The notes under the pieces were generated by a model, which ran no database searches, was not told where the DNA came from, and saw only the letters and a program-made list of their open reading frames with translations. From NCBI GenBank assembly GCA_002189035.1, contig NEEC01000020.1:496001-560000 (forward strand): DNA of 64,000 nt, in the 5' to 3' direction. The stretch is from Utricularia gibba (Eukaryota > Streptophyta > Magnoliopsida > Lamiales > Lentibulariaceae). The position numbers and the translations under genes are program-made. Below, one piece after another: positions 1 through 11,600 of the stretch (positions are counted from its first letter, which is position 1; each line of letters opens with the position of its first letter).

Positions 1-140
1 ACTGGTTTCGTTGGTTTCATTTTTTTCATAGCTGAATAAATAAATATAATCGAATGTTCCAAGAAATCTAGAATATGCTTTGATATTTTATCTAAAAAGA
101 CAAAATTACCCTTTGACTATTTTTGACCCCATGTTGTCAA
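1..140 (+). repeat. Direct repeat copy A, cut by the left window edge
   Basis: This stretch is similar to 2898-3065. Both carry the order CTGGT-TCGTT, TTTCA, GAATGTTCCAAGAAA, GAATATGCTTTGAT, AAAGACAAA, CCCTTTGAC and GTTGTCA. The second copy lies just downstream of the small gene at 2393-2755. Copy A may therefore be the downstream flank of a duplicate of that gene sitting left of the window; this is inference. The match was found by eye and divergence was not measured. Confidence 0.6.
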
Positions 141-738
141 CAATTATCAAATTAAATTATTCCATAGGAGATGAAATTAAATTATTATTACATATAAAAA
201 ATAAACTCTACTTTTAATACTGGTTCAAACATTATAATTTCATCTTATTTTAAATCATCCAATTGTTTTACAAAATATTCATATATTAAAAAACACATTT
301 ACTAAACATACATATGTGAAATATGATTATTTTCAATAATCTGTATATTTTTCGAAATGAGACCACAACCATGCACATGACGATTTGGTATCATATTCCT
401 GCACAAAACAACACAATGTCCAGATGCATCCCGTCTGCATCGCGACATTGTTAACATTCATGTAGTGTAGCCTACTTCAAGCATTGATGGATCGGTTGGA
501 AGCCCTCCCAAGGGTGCGGGCCGGACTCTGAGAGGCCGCCATTGCCGACGACTGCAAGGTGAGTGGACAGGAGCACTGTTAGTGAAGAAGAAAAGGGTCA
601 TCCTTCTAAGTAAAAGGCACACAGTGAGAGAACGCACAGAGCATTTGGGGAGGTCCTTTTGCCGAGAGCTTGGGCAGAGAATCGCTTCATTGCAGATCAC
701 GCATCTGCTGTGAGAAAGTTTCCATCTTTAGAAGGTCT
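141..738. other. AT-rich spacer and 3' flank of the PPR gene
   Basis: Positions 141-360 are AT-rich with no coding signal. Positions 420-738 are more balanced in base composition and directly follow the PPR stop codon on the minus strand, so they probably hold its 3' untranslated region. A short minus-strand open frame at 458-700 has no recognisable protein character. Confidence 0.5.
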
Positions 739-1956
739 TCAGCTAGGGAGTGACAGTATGGATGCCATTGCTTGAATATGAGAAGGTGAAAAGGAGGGCA
801 CTCTGGTGAGAGCCAAGCTATATATACACTTCGCCTCGTCGACTTTTCTGTTATTCCACAAGCATTCGAGCAGACGCAGGATGGTATCCGCATTCGGAAA
901 CTGACTCTTCTGTAGACTATCTTTACATAGGGAGAAAGCCAGGTCTGCAAATCCAGCTTTGGAGAGGTGATGGACCATGGTTTGGCAGAGTTTCTGATTT
1001 CGCTTGTGGCCATTTCTGTGAAACTCAGAATAAACTCTGAGAGCCATACGGGCATTCCCAACTTTGAAAAAGCCCTTGATCACCAGCATGTATGTGACTT
1101 CATCAGGAGGATTTGCATCACTCCGACGCATATGCAGCAACCATTTATTAGCTTCCCAAGCACGTCCTTTATCCACCAGGAACTGGATCCTAACATTGAA
1201 GGTCACAACATTAGGCTCACAACCTCTAATAGCCATCAGATTCCAAAGTCCATTGGCAATTTCTGGCAAATATGCCTTGTAAGAAGCTGAGAGGAGGGAT
1301 GTATATGTAATGACATCAGGAGCAATTCCTAGTTTTTCCATGCCAACCATGATTAAATATGCTTTTTTCAGTAGATTCAAGTCACAGAAAGCCTTGATCA
1401 CAGTATTAACAGACACAATATCGATCTCGATTCCGAATTCAACTGCTACATCCCCTAGAAACCACTCGATGGCATCCGAATCATGGGATTGAGCCAGCAC
1501 CTTCAAAACAGCATTGAAAGATTTGACGGACCTTTTACAACTATACAAATGCATATTAAGAAAGGTATCGACAGCATGCTTACTCATTCCTGCTCTCCCG
1601 TACAGCATTATTATTCGAACTAGGAAACCTTCACGCCTTCCCTGAGGTAAACTCTTCTGATGCTCAAGCAATTCCTCTATGTAATCAAAACGGCCAGCCC
1701 CAGATAACCTAGAAACCATATCCTCAAATGCAAAGCGGTTCTCTATAACTAGCCTGTTGTGGGCATTGGCCTTAAATAGAGCATACAACTTTTCGGGATT
1801 CCTTTCGTGCTTCAGCTTCACAAGCGCAGGCTCATCTATACTACAACGCCGTACTTCGCTTTCACTAGTTCCAAAATGAAGGGATGAAAAACTAGAGGGG
1901 AATTCAGCACAATCAGTACCAACCCTGAGTCTGCGAACAAGACGCAAGGAGAGCAT
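739..1956 (-). CDS. P-class pentatricopeptide repeat protein, probably mitochondrial
   Basis: Intronless frame of 405 residues, typical of plant PPR genes. The first 30 or so residues are rich in Arg, Leu and Ser with few acids (MLSLRLVRRLRVG), which fits an organelle presequence. From about residue 145 onward there are five or so 35-residue helical repeats without the E or DYW extensions of editing factors. Repeat starts are visible at VKSFNAVLK, SVNTVIKAFC, ITYTSLLSAS, VTFNVRIQFL and VTYMLVIKGF. Such proteins bind organelle RNA in a sequence-specific way and act in processing, stability or translation. Length and position next to the polygalacturonase recall At1g80150 (from memory). The gene is divergent from the small gene at 2393, with about 440 bp between start codons. 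The RNA target cannot be read from the sequence. Confidence 0.88.
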   Translation of the reverse strand: MLSLRLVRRLRVGTDCAEFPSSFSSLHFGTSESEVRRCSIDEPALVKLKHERNPEKLYALFKANAHNRLVIENRFAFEDMVSRLSGAGRFDYIEELLEHQKSLPQGRREGFLVRIIMLYGRAGMSKHAVDTFLNMHLYSCKRSVKSFNAVLKVLAQSHDSDAIEWFLGDVAVEFGIEIDIVSVNTVIKAFCDLNLLKKAYLIMVGMEKLGIAPDVITYTSLLSASYKAYLPEIANGLWNLMAIRGCEPNVVTFNVRIQFLVDKGRAWEANKWLLHMRRSDANPPDEVTYMLVIKGFFKVGNARMALRVYSEFHRNGHKRNQKLCQTMVHHLSKAGFADLAFSLCKDSLQKSQFPNADTILRLLECLWNNRKVDEAKCIYSLALTRVPSFSPSHIQAMASILSLPS

Positions 1957-2238
1957 GTTTTAGAAAAAGCCCATGTGTGATTCCTGCGCCGGAATACAAC
2001 TCCCAGCCCCGAATTGCTCACTTTTGGGTTTTCGCCGTCACAGGTCCGCCTGAAAAGTACAAGAAATAGGAAAAGAAATGCGAGGATTCCGAAAATTCCG
2101 ACGCTCATACAGAGAAAATTAAAAGATTTACCTTCAAACGAATGACAAAGCAGCTGATCCCCATCGGCCGGAAGGGTGGGGTTGAAAGCGGAGCCGCCGT
2201 GCATACGCGTCATCTCGCCACTTTTACCTTGTGATTAT

Positions 2239-2254
2239 TGGGCTTTATTGGGCC
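2239..2254 (+). promoter_or_regulatory. Paired TGGGCT/TGGGCC site II-like elements in a divergent promoter
   Basis: TGGGCT (2239-2244) and TGGGCC (2249-2254) stand five bases apart between the PPR start (1956, minus) and the small gene start (2393, plus). TGGGCY site II elements are known TCP-binding sites frequent in promoters of plant housekeeping and organelle-protein genes. A shared role for both genes is inferred. Confidence 0.5.
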
Positions 2255-2392
2255 ACACGCGGCACAGGTGTCTCCACGCGTACAACTTATCCATTTCACC
2301 TAAATTTTCCCTTTAAATATGAATTCTCAGCATAAAGTGAAAGTGCAAAAGTATCTTCACCACTTCCCCAAATTGTGAAAACAAGGGCTTCG

Positions 2393-2755
2393 ATGGCGAC
2401 GTCAATGATTCTCTCCTTCTCCGCATCTCGGCTTCCGGTTGTTTCCTCCGCCGCATCGTCGAATCAACGGAAAACGGAATCCGGCCGCGGAAACAGCAAT
2501 TGGTGGACTCCGATCTTCGGCTGGCCGTCGGAGCCGGATTACCTACCCGGCGGAGGCTCTAAGCACGAATCGACGGCTGAGGACTCGGCTCCGGCTTCAG
2601 ATCTGGCGCGGACGGAGAGGAGCCTGTTCACGGGATGCTTCACGGAGGAGAAGGCGAAGGCGCTGCGAAAGAAGACGATTGAGACCTCGCATTTCCACGA
2701 CAGGTGGAATCACTCGGCGATCGCAGCTAGGCTGGCGTCGGACGTCGATCGGTGA
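2393..2755 (+). CDS. Small conserved plant protein of unknown function
   Basis: Single-exon frame of 120 residues from the ATG at 2393 (MATSMILSF). The in-frame extension upstream has only a GTG, so I chose the ATG. The N-terminus is Ser/Ala-rich and could be a transit peptide. Blocks that look conserved in plant unknowns of this type are WWTPIFGWPSEPDY near residues 36-49, a Cys-containing FTGCFTEEKAKALRKKT, and a C-terminal HDRWNHSAIAARLASD. There is no transmembrane segment and no catalytic motif I can name. I do not assign a function. It is divergent from the PPR gene. Its downstream flank (2898-3065) is repeated at the left window edge, hinting at a second copy there. Confidence 0.72.
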   Translation: MATSMILSFSASRLPVVSSAASSNQRKTESGRGNSNWWTPIFGWPSEPDYLPGGGSKHESTAEDSAPASDLARTERSLFTGCFTEEKAKALRKKTIETSHFHDRWNHSAIAARLASDVDR

Positions 2756-2897
2756 ACGAATCCGGCTTGACGCCGCCGTGCAAATCCGCCGACAATTCTC
2801 CGCTTTGTTTCGACTTTTCCGTTCACATGAAGATTAAATGCTTTTCTTGGTATTATTTTTAGTATGAACCGATGCATTTTCTCACTTGAACGCCGTC

Positions 2898-3065
2898 CCT
2901 GGTCTCGTTATTTGATTCATACAAGTGTTTCCTTTTTCATTTCAGCTGGAGAAATAATATACTACCGACTACGAATGTTCCAAGAAAATCGCGAATATGC
3001 TTTGATTTTTCAAATCACGAAAAGACAAACCTGCCCTTTGACCATTTGAGCCCACGTTGTCATGT
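2898..3065 (+). repeat. Direct repeat copy B downstream of the small gene
   Basis: Partner of the repeat at 1-140. It begins about 140 bp after the stop codon of the small gene and so may be its 3' untranslated or flanking sequence. Confidence 0.6.
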
Positions 3066-3623
3066 GATTCATATATAATTAAATTTCATATAATACTAAA
3101 ACTTGAGATATTTTATAAATTACTTATCAAATAATTTTTAAATTTTTTATTCACAAATTCATATTATATATAGATTGAAATCTTATAATATAAAAACAAT
3201 ACTATCCCACTAATATCATTTATATTTCTCTCCTTTTTATCAATGAATTCATTTTTATGTTTAACACTTTAAAAACATGTGATAATTAATTTTTCTTTAA
3301 ATAGAATTTCTGCAAAAACATATTAGTATGTGCTTAGTAGGATAGTTTAATTAATATTGTATTCGAATTATCTATGTTTAGATAAATATTTAGCATGTAA
3401 TTAAGATTAAAATTTTATTTGATACGTAATTTTTATATATAAATATATTTAAAATAATATTATGTTTAAATAACTAAATTATAATTTAGATTCTTTAACA
3501 AAATTCACTTAAAAAGTAAATTTCTTGATAAGAATAGCGCCGATGCATAGTTTCTACTTTCTACCCATCGACTGTAGCAAGCTGCTGCCACTCAGAAGCT
3601 AAGGTGTTGGTTTACATGGTAAC
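3066..3623. other. AT-rich spacer
   Basis: Strongly AT-rich sequence without a coding frame. The last 60 bp or so are less AT-rich and are probably the 3' untranslated end of the polygalacturonase gene. Confidence 0.5.
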
Positions 3624-6600
3624 TCACTGCAAACACTTGACGGGAGGAGAAGTGTCTGAAGCACTTCCATAAGCATGCACGCAGGTAACAGTCTCGGGGA
3701 CGCCTGGGAACGCAGGCTGTATGTGCACGCCCCTCATCTGAATGCCGGTGCACGGCGTCGAACTGCTGCACCTGAAGGTGATCGGTCCGGATTGGCACAC
3801 TGACGTTCCCCTCACTCCGATGAACCTCACGTTACTGATCTTCACGTTTGATTCCTGAAAAAGGAGCATCTCCCACGTAAGAATGAATCAAGGGGTGTCC
3901 AACACTTCAAGTTTCAAGACAGAGGTTGGCAACATGTAAGTGTAAGTAACTGTTTTTGTAGTAAAGTAGCATCTAGGAGGAGAAATAGCTCAGTTAATCA
4001 ATTTGCAGTAGTGATTAACCTATTACCAGAATGAGTTAAAGGAGGCAAAGAGAATGAATACCATGGTATGAACTAGCTGATTACTAAAACACTGCAGAAC
4101 TAAGTAATGGGAGAGTGTAATGACGTAGAATGTGAGAGGGAAAGACCAATGATAATAAATATGCAGTGGTAATTCACCTAGGTGAACCAGTTATTTGAAG
4201 TCATCAACCAGAGTATAAACAGGGTAAATTGAACGAGGCCAAGATTATGAAAAAGTAATTGCTTACTCCTACACCACAAGTATGGTCGCAGTAGTTCTGG
4301 TCGATGATGATGGGAAAATTCACTTGATTGAACTGTATGTCGGAGAAGATGATATTGCTGGCGGACCCTGAGCCACCCTGTGCAGAGCGTTCAAACGAGC
4401 TTATGTTAAGCAGAAAAAGTGTATACCAGCATTGGGGAATTGGAATTTTATCAAACATGTTGTGTGCACTACTAGCAAAGAGAACTACTTACCTTTCGTG
4501 TTTTGATCCTGACCCCATTCGCGGTCTTGTAGAAGCGGCAGTGATTCACGAATACAGAATGCACTTGTCCACCTCCACCCAAGCTCCCCACACTTGTCCC
4601 ATCAAAAGGAGAACATTACAAACAATAAAAACTTAACTGAACTCGACCTCAACCCTATAGATGAATACCTAATCCCATGCCCAGGGCCGCAACTAACATC
4701 TGTGATGTTGATAAACGAAGTCCCCTCGTTGATGGCGACGCAGTCATCCCCTTCAGTTCCATAAACAACACCAATTCAAGTTCCCAAAGAAAGCAAGAAA
4801 TACAACAATTGCGAGCAAAATGCATACCCGTCTTAATGCTGGAGTGCTGAATTAAGACGTTGTAGGCATTGGCGACGTCGATGCCGTCGGTGTTGGGGCT
4901 CTCCGGTACCGCGTTGATGTTCACATTCGTGATGGTCACGTGATTGCAGGTGGTGATGGAGATGTGGTTCCTTTGGCTGTTCAGGAACTGTAATTCCCCA
5001 ACCCACAAATTGTTGCAATTCAAAAATTTCGTCCCCTGAAACCACAAAAAAACCCTAAACCACAAAAAAAACCTAAACTCTACACGTTAAAATTAATTTC
5101 AATTTCGATATTATTTATACCACCAACCTAATTTTCAAAAATAATATAAACAAACAGAAATTTACAAAATTTATGTCCCCCTTGTCAGTCGGATTGGGTT
5201 ATGGAAACTAATTATTTTTGCAACATGATTTCTGAAAATAAAAACAGAAATAATTACCTCGATCAAGTAATTGCATTGTAAAAACCCTAAACTCTAAACG
5301 TCAAAATTAATTTTCAATTTGAATAATATTTAAACCACCAACCTAATTTTCATCAAATAAATAATCAAACAGAAATTTATAAAATTTATGTCTCCCCCTG
5401 TCAGTCGCATTGGGTAATGGAAACTAATTATTTTTGCAACATGATTTCTGATAATAAAACAGAAATAATTACCCCAATCAAGTAATTGCATTGTAAAAAC
5501 GGTAAACCACAAAAAACCCTAAACGTTGAAAATTAAATTTTCAATTTAGATAATATTTAAACCACCTACCTAATTTTTATCAAATAAATAATCAAAATGA
5601 AATTTCAAAAATTTCTCTCTCCCCCTGTTAGTCGAATTGGCTTTCGAAAACTAATTATTTTTACATGTAATTGAATTGTAAAAAAATAATTAAAAAAACT
5701 CACGGTTGGTCGGAGACGTGCGTCATCCTGCAATAAAATCATATGCAGAATTATTTAATATTCACTAATAAATAAGCGTGAAATAACAAAGACACGCCTT
5801 ACGTAGTTCCACCACGAGCTTCCTTGTCCATCTATCACACCAACTCCACTTCCCTTCACAATCAATCCATCGACGCCCATGAACTGTATCCATTCCGTTT
5901 TGAAACTGCTCCAGTTCTCTCTTGGTTGCGCTATCAGTTTTCCAAGTATCTGAATAAAAATACGAGTCCGATTTTCGGAAAATGTTATCGAAATAATTTG
6001 AATCGAATACACGGAATTAGAATAACGTGAATCCGACTATGGTTTGTATGGTCGAAAAACAGTTAGGATGTGGCTGTGGGATGATCCTTCGAAAGTTTGT
6101 ATTGATATTACATTATCATTCAAATTCTTATTGTATGATATTATTCGTTTATAATATTTATTTAAAGTTACATTTACTCTCCCCTCTATTTTAGTTGCTA
6201 TCAAACATGATGATATATGTTCTTATTTTATAATATTATTCACTTTGATCATCTAAATCTTATATTTAAAGTATTTAATATTCACGTTTCTAGGTTATCC
6301 ATTTCTATTATATTATCCATTTATCTAAGTTGAATGTATGTTTGTAATTAATGTGGGATACTAAGATTCCTAGTACCCGGATAGAATTTGGTTCCCTACG
6401 TCCCCCGAATGCATGCGAGCGATATATAAAAGAGTTAGCGTGAGTGTGTCACCTGGAAGTAGAAGCTCTTAGCTTTGCAGGGACCCGAAAACGTGATCGG
6501 AGACAAGAGGAGCGTCTTCCCGTACGGCACCGTCAGCGTCACACTCCCAGCCACCCTGCGGCACGCAGCAGCCCATGCAGAAGCCAGCGCCTGCGCAAAC

Positions 6601-6844
6601 CCAATTCAGATTCTTAGACGCGAGCTCGGCGAGCCACAACCAATTCAACGGCACTTGCTTGGGTATCATCCGTTCGCCCGTCGCCGACGACTCCGAAATC
6701 GGACACCGTGAGCGAAGCCGCCTCCAGGCCTTCCTCGTCGTCCTCCCAGTACAGCCCGTCCCACGGCGCTCCCGCCGCCGCGGCATGCATCCACCACACG
6801 CCGCAGAGAGCGTAGACGCAGACCACGAAAAGCCCCTGGAACAT
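3624..6844 (-). CDS. Polygalacturonase (glycoside hydrolase family 28), secreted
   Basis: Nine exons give 408 residues: 6844-6659, 6590-6453, 5949-5803, 5727-5704, 5035-4828, 4750-4669, 4592-4493, 4377-4267 and 3854-3624. All phases fit. The enzyme hydrolyses alpha-1,4 galacturonan in pectin in the cell wall. A signal peptide is visible ([18 protein letters not shown]). All GH28 signatures are present: NTDGID, GDDC, GPGHGIS and RIK. The usual RIKTWQGGSG block reads RIKTRK-GGSG across the exon 7/8 junction. Intron 1 (6658-6591, 68 nt) needs a GC donor (CAA|GCAAGT). Exon 4 is only 24 nt. Intron 4 carries a threefold repeat. An alternative start using ATG-AAT-AAG near 6900, with an extra tiny intron, is possible and would change only the first residues. 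It resembles the probable polygalacturonase At1g80170 (from memory). Confidence 0.88.
5040..5690. repeat. Threefold tandem repeat inside polygalacturonase intron 4
   Basis: Three diverged copies of a unit of roughly 220 bp, each with AAACCCTAAAC-like sequence, ACCAAC/ACCTACCTAATTTT, GTCAGTCG and GAAACTAATTATTTTT. The GAAACTAATTA landmark recurs near 5203, 5419 and 5646. The repeat accounts for most of this 668-nt intron (5703-5036). It is noncoding. Confidence 0.8.
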
Positions 6845-6900
6845 CTCCGGGAGTGAAAAGAGAGCGTCGGTTATTTGCGTTGGGACAGAAACATCGTACC

Positions 6901-8645
6901 TTATTCATCCTCGACACCAGCTTCGTCCGACAGAGCTTCGACTTCGAGTTGTACGGAATATATAGGAGTCAGAGAGAGCAGAGTCAACCATGAAATCTGC
7001 ATGTGGGAAGAAAAGGGTTTCGTCTTCTGAAAAACAGGAATTTCAAGGTAAACTATAATTAAATTAAATGGCATTTTTGTTGTCAATTTACGAATTTTTT
7101 CATGGATATTAAATATAATTACCATTTATGTGCTTGTATTTGGAATGAGATCGTCACTAAGTTTTCCTGGTTTCCTTGTTGCTTTTTTTATTCCTGTTTA
7201 GGTAAAAATATTATAGTAATTTAATTATGCCACATTTTTCAATATTCAAGATTAAGGATAAAATATAAAGGCTACTACACAGTTTAATTATGAATTTGAT
7301 GATTATCGATATTTAAATTAAATAATTAAAATATATTTATTTAATACATTACTTATAATGAAACACAAATCTTATCCCATCTCATAACTAGTAAAAAGAT
7401 ATCTTGATTTACATTAATTATATTGAATAATCATAATATTACTTAATTATTAAACTTCCTGATATTGTTTCAAATAATTTTTTTATTACATACAAGTACT
7501 TTATGTTCTAAAAAGAACAGAAATTTAAAAATATTTTTATTTTTAATAAACTAGAAATATACCATTTTTATTTTATTAGACATTTTAAACACATGATACC
7601 ATTTTTATCATGTCAGTTGGGGTGCACATCATTCTCTTTTTATGAGCATAGTATTAAAAAATTATTTGTACAATATTAATGGGACAGTCATATATCTTTA
7701 CTGTTTTTAAAATTGATACGATTAATTTCTATTATTTAATGAAAATGAGATGATTAATCCTCAACATATTGTACCATATATATTTAGTCTTTAATTATTT
7801 TTTATTTTTATTATTTAAATATCAGTTAATTTATCCATAATATTCAAAAATCAAATCTATTTGATCTTTATTTTTTTCATAATTTGATAAAATTCGTTTC
7901 ATTTTTTCAATCCATGTTTGGGCTCTATCCACACTCACCGATAGCGCCACCCGTCGCTCGAGCACGGGCGGCGGCGGGTGGTGCGCTGTGGACGGTGATC
8001 GGCGGCGGCCAATAGTGATCGGTGTTAGCCGGACGTCAGTCGACAATAGTAAAATTGAATTAAATAAAAAAAATAAAATTGGAGATCAATTGTATAAATA
8101 ATGTAAATATTGAGAATTATTTAAACAATAGAGAATAATTATAAATAGAATTGATTAAAACATTGTTTACGATGATCAATTATGGTATTTAGACAAACAA
8201 TGAATTCTATTCGCACAATTTTTCTAATATAAATCCTAATTTGAAGCCTAGTTTGTAGATTAATAATTTTTAATTTCATCATATTTTAAATATTGTTATC
8301 AAATATGATATAACATATAATTTCAATTTTGTTAGTTAAACATCATGTGAAAAACTAATCATTTTACTATTAAATTTATTTAAACTCAATTAAATTAAAT
8401 CATTTTTTTATAATAAACCAAATATATGATATTTTACATATAAAATAATTAAAAAAATACATATTTATAAATAAGCGCCTTCCCTTCCCCACTTCGGTGG
8501 CTTTGGCTCCACGAGCCACTGGATTAGAACGACGGTACGGAATCCACATATTTTCACAGTACGCTGCAATCTCACGAAATTCCATGTGATTCTTCACTGA
8601 GGAAAACTCGATAACTGCTTCTTTGAAATTTCGAGAGCTCATACA
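6901..8645. other. AT-rich spacer between polygalacturonase and DnaJ genes
   Basis: The first 200 bp or so are the 5' flank or leader of the polygalacturonase gene. Most of the rest is AT-rich with no gene. A GC-rich island at about 7918-8045, with CGGCGG runs, stands out. It may be the core of a degenerate mobile element, but I see no clear terminal repeats. Positions 8475-8645 precede the DnaJ start and are probably its promoter and leader. Confidence 0.45.
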
Positions 8646-11600
8646 ATGTCCGCCATCGCCGCCGCGCCGTCGTTAGTTTTGCCGCCGTCGTCCGTCTCTT
8701 CTGCTCAGAGGCAGCAGCGCGCTTCTTTTCCGCTTCTAGGCCCTTCGACGTCTTGTTTTATTGCCGGTAGTTCGCCATTTTTGCGGCTATCGTTACTCTC
8801 TGCCGCGCGATGGAGAGGAGGTGCATCTCGGAGGAGGTTTGGGAGGGCAGTTGTGGTTGCGGCAGCGGATTATTATTCGACTCTCGGAGTGCCGAAGTCT
8901 GCTAGTGTGGATGAAATTAAGACTGCGTATAGAAGACTGGCGAGGCAGGTGAGTGTGGAATAGATTTTGATTCTTTCTTACAATTGGATTCTTTGTGTGA
9001 TTGAGATGAAGGGGGTTTTCTGTACGCCTTTCCCAATGAATTGGAAGGTCTGTTATAGGATTCACAATATGTGCGTCGTCACTGAAAATAGAAGTTAACA
9101 TTGCTGTAGCAGTTATCCTGTTGTTGAGTAATGTGATAAATGATGTTTAGTTTTTGAATATGTAGTATCACCCCGATGTGAACAAGGAGCCTGGTGCGAC
9201 CGAAAAATTCAAGGAAATCCGAGCTGCCTATACGGTAAGAATTAAGGTTATCTGCATTTTTGTTTTCAGGATTTGTGATCAGTATGATCTCCTTGTTGCA
9301 TCGTAGATGTATGAATTGATATTGTTTAAAATTAATAAGATTTTAGGTGTCTGGGTAGCATTATTATATCTTTCAGAATTCTGAGTTACTGCATTGTCAG
9401 GTACTATCAGATGAGAAAAAGAGAGCCTTGTATGATCAATATGGGGAAGCTGGTGTGAATGGTAATATAGGCGGAGCTGGTGGTTATACGGTAATGTGAA
9501 ACTCTGCTGTACATGTTTTAGTTTTCATTGTGTGGAATGAATGCATAGTTCTCGAACTGGGGGCAAGATATCTATGGTAGAGTTCATTGTGAATAATTTT
9601 TTGGAATTTAACTGACTGCCCATTCATAGTTTTCTACCCCACAGTTCTGGCTTCAGATCAGATATATTTCTGCAAGCAATTTATGATTGCGTTTCTTTGT
9701 CCACCTTAATATGCTGTGGATCCAATGCCACTGTCTATAATCTGTTTCGGTGACTGACTAAATTTAGTGACCATATCAGATGGAACGATACTGCTAGCAA
9801 CCTGAATGCCTAAAGAATATACGTCTTTCCTGTTGCACATTGTCCATGACTTATGTGGTGATGCCTTTTTATTAATCTGCAGGCAAGGAATCCATTTGAT
9901 CTATTTGAGACCATTTTCGGTCCAGGGATTGGTGGATTTTCAGGAATGGATGCGTCTGCATTTGGTGGAACATCACGTCGAGTCACCAAAGGTCAAGATC
10001 TACGGTGAGTAAACACTTCCATTGTGAACTCTCTGTTGACATTTTTTGCCCTTTTCCTGCAATTTCTCAGTTGAGTTTGGGCATCTTATGCATGTTTTTA
10101 TTAATATCACCTAATTGGTCGAATTTTTGTACATAACTATAAATAATCATTCAATGTGTTCGGTGTATGTCTAGGTATGACTTGACATTGGAATTATCGG
10201 TTGCTATATTTGGGACTGAGAAAGAATTTGAGCTTTCTCATCTTGAGACATGTGATGCCTGTGCTGGAACGGGAGCAAAAGTGGGCTCAAAAATGAGAAT
10301 TTGCTCAACTTGTGGGGGCAGAGGTCAAGTGATGAGAACAGAACAGACACCTTTCGGCATGTTTTCCCAGGTACAGTACTGCATCAGCCAACATGAATGT
10401 AGCAGACATGGAAAACCGTTTGCTGGAAGGCTGCTCACTGCTTCTTTGGTATAAAATAGGTGTCTGTGTGCCCAAATTGTGGTGGGGATGGAGAAATGAT
10501 ATCTGAAAGCTGCCGTAAATGTTCCGGTGCGGGATCTGTTCGAGTTAGAAAATATATCAAGGTAAAAATCCCCCCTGGAGTGAGCAAAGGCAGTATTCTT
10601 CGAGTTTCTGGAGAAGGAGATGCAGGGCCTAAAGGGTATGCTGTGCTTTTCCTTACTAATGGAGGTGGCTGATTGTCAAACCTTTTTAATCCGAGAAACA
10701 TGCATTCCTAAGAGTTACTTCTATCGCTTCTGATCCTTGGTTGCACTTCGACAACTTTTGCTGATTTTTAAATATCATTCTGTTTCAGTGGCCCACCAGG
10801 TGATCTTTTTGTATACCTTGATATAGAGGAGATACCGGAGATACAAAGAGATGGCATAAATTTCTACTCTTCAGTCTCAATCGGCTATCTGGATGCCATT
10901 TTAGGTACCAACGCAAAGGTATTGCCTTCTTCAGCCTCCTATTCACATTCTTTTTATTATGTGTCTGTGTTTTCTGTTATCTGCAATCACCTGTACGTGT
11001 CTTAGGGCCACCAGAACCGAGGATGATATGATCTGCGATTTTGTTCATGCAGGGTCATTTTTTTGGCTATCGTTGCTGTGCCATCATTTTGTACCTTGTC
11101 ATCTGAGCCTTATGATTGTTCCTTTCTTTTCATTCATAATGAAAATTTTTTCCCAATATGTGGAAATCCCAGCAGATATTTTTGGATTATGTTTTTCTAG
11201 GCAGCACTATTTTTCTGGACTGTTTTGTTTATACTGGCGTCAACAAAATGGCTCAATGCCAATGATCTGATGTGGAATAGGTCAGGACTGTTGAAGGAAC
11301 GGCTGACCTATTGATTCCTCCCGGTACTCAACCTGGAGATGTGCTTGTCTTAGCCAGAAAAGGTGCAGCGAAGCTCAACAGGCCGTCGATACGTGGTGAC
11401 CATTTATTCACTATCCAAGTCACAATACCCAAGCGAATCAGGTAGCTCAATGCTCTACTTTTTAACATTGATGCATTTCTTCTGTCCACAGAACTGAGCC
11501 TTCGAGTGTTCACAGTTCTATCGGCACCCAAAATCAATAATTTTTCTGCGTACCTGACTAGAAATAGCATATGAAATACGTAACGAATTCCCATAAGTAA

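Noticed and set aside
1836-2213. A 125-codon minus-strand frame overlapping the PPR start
   Set aside because: It overlaps the PPR presequence in another phase and is mostly promoter or leader DNA.
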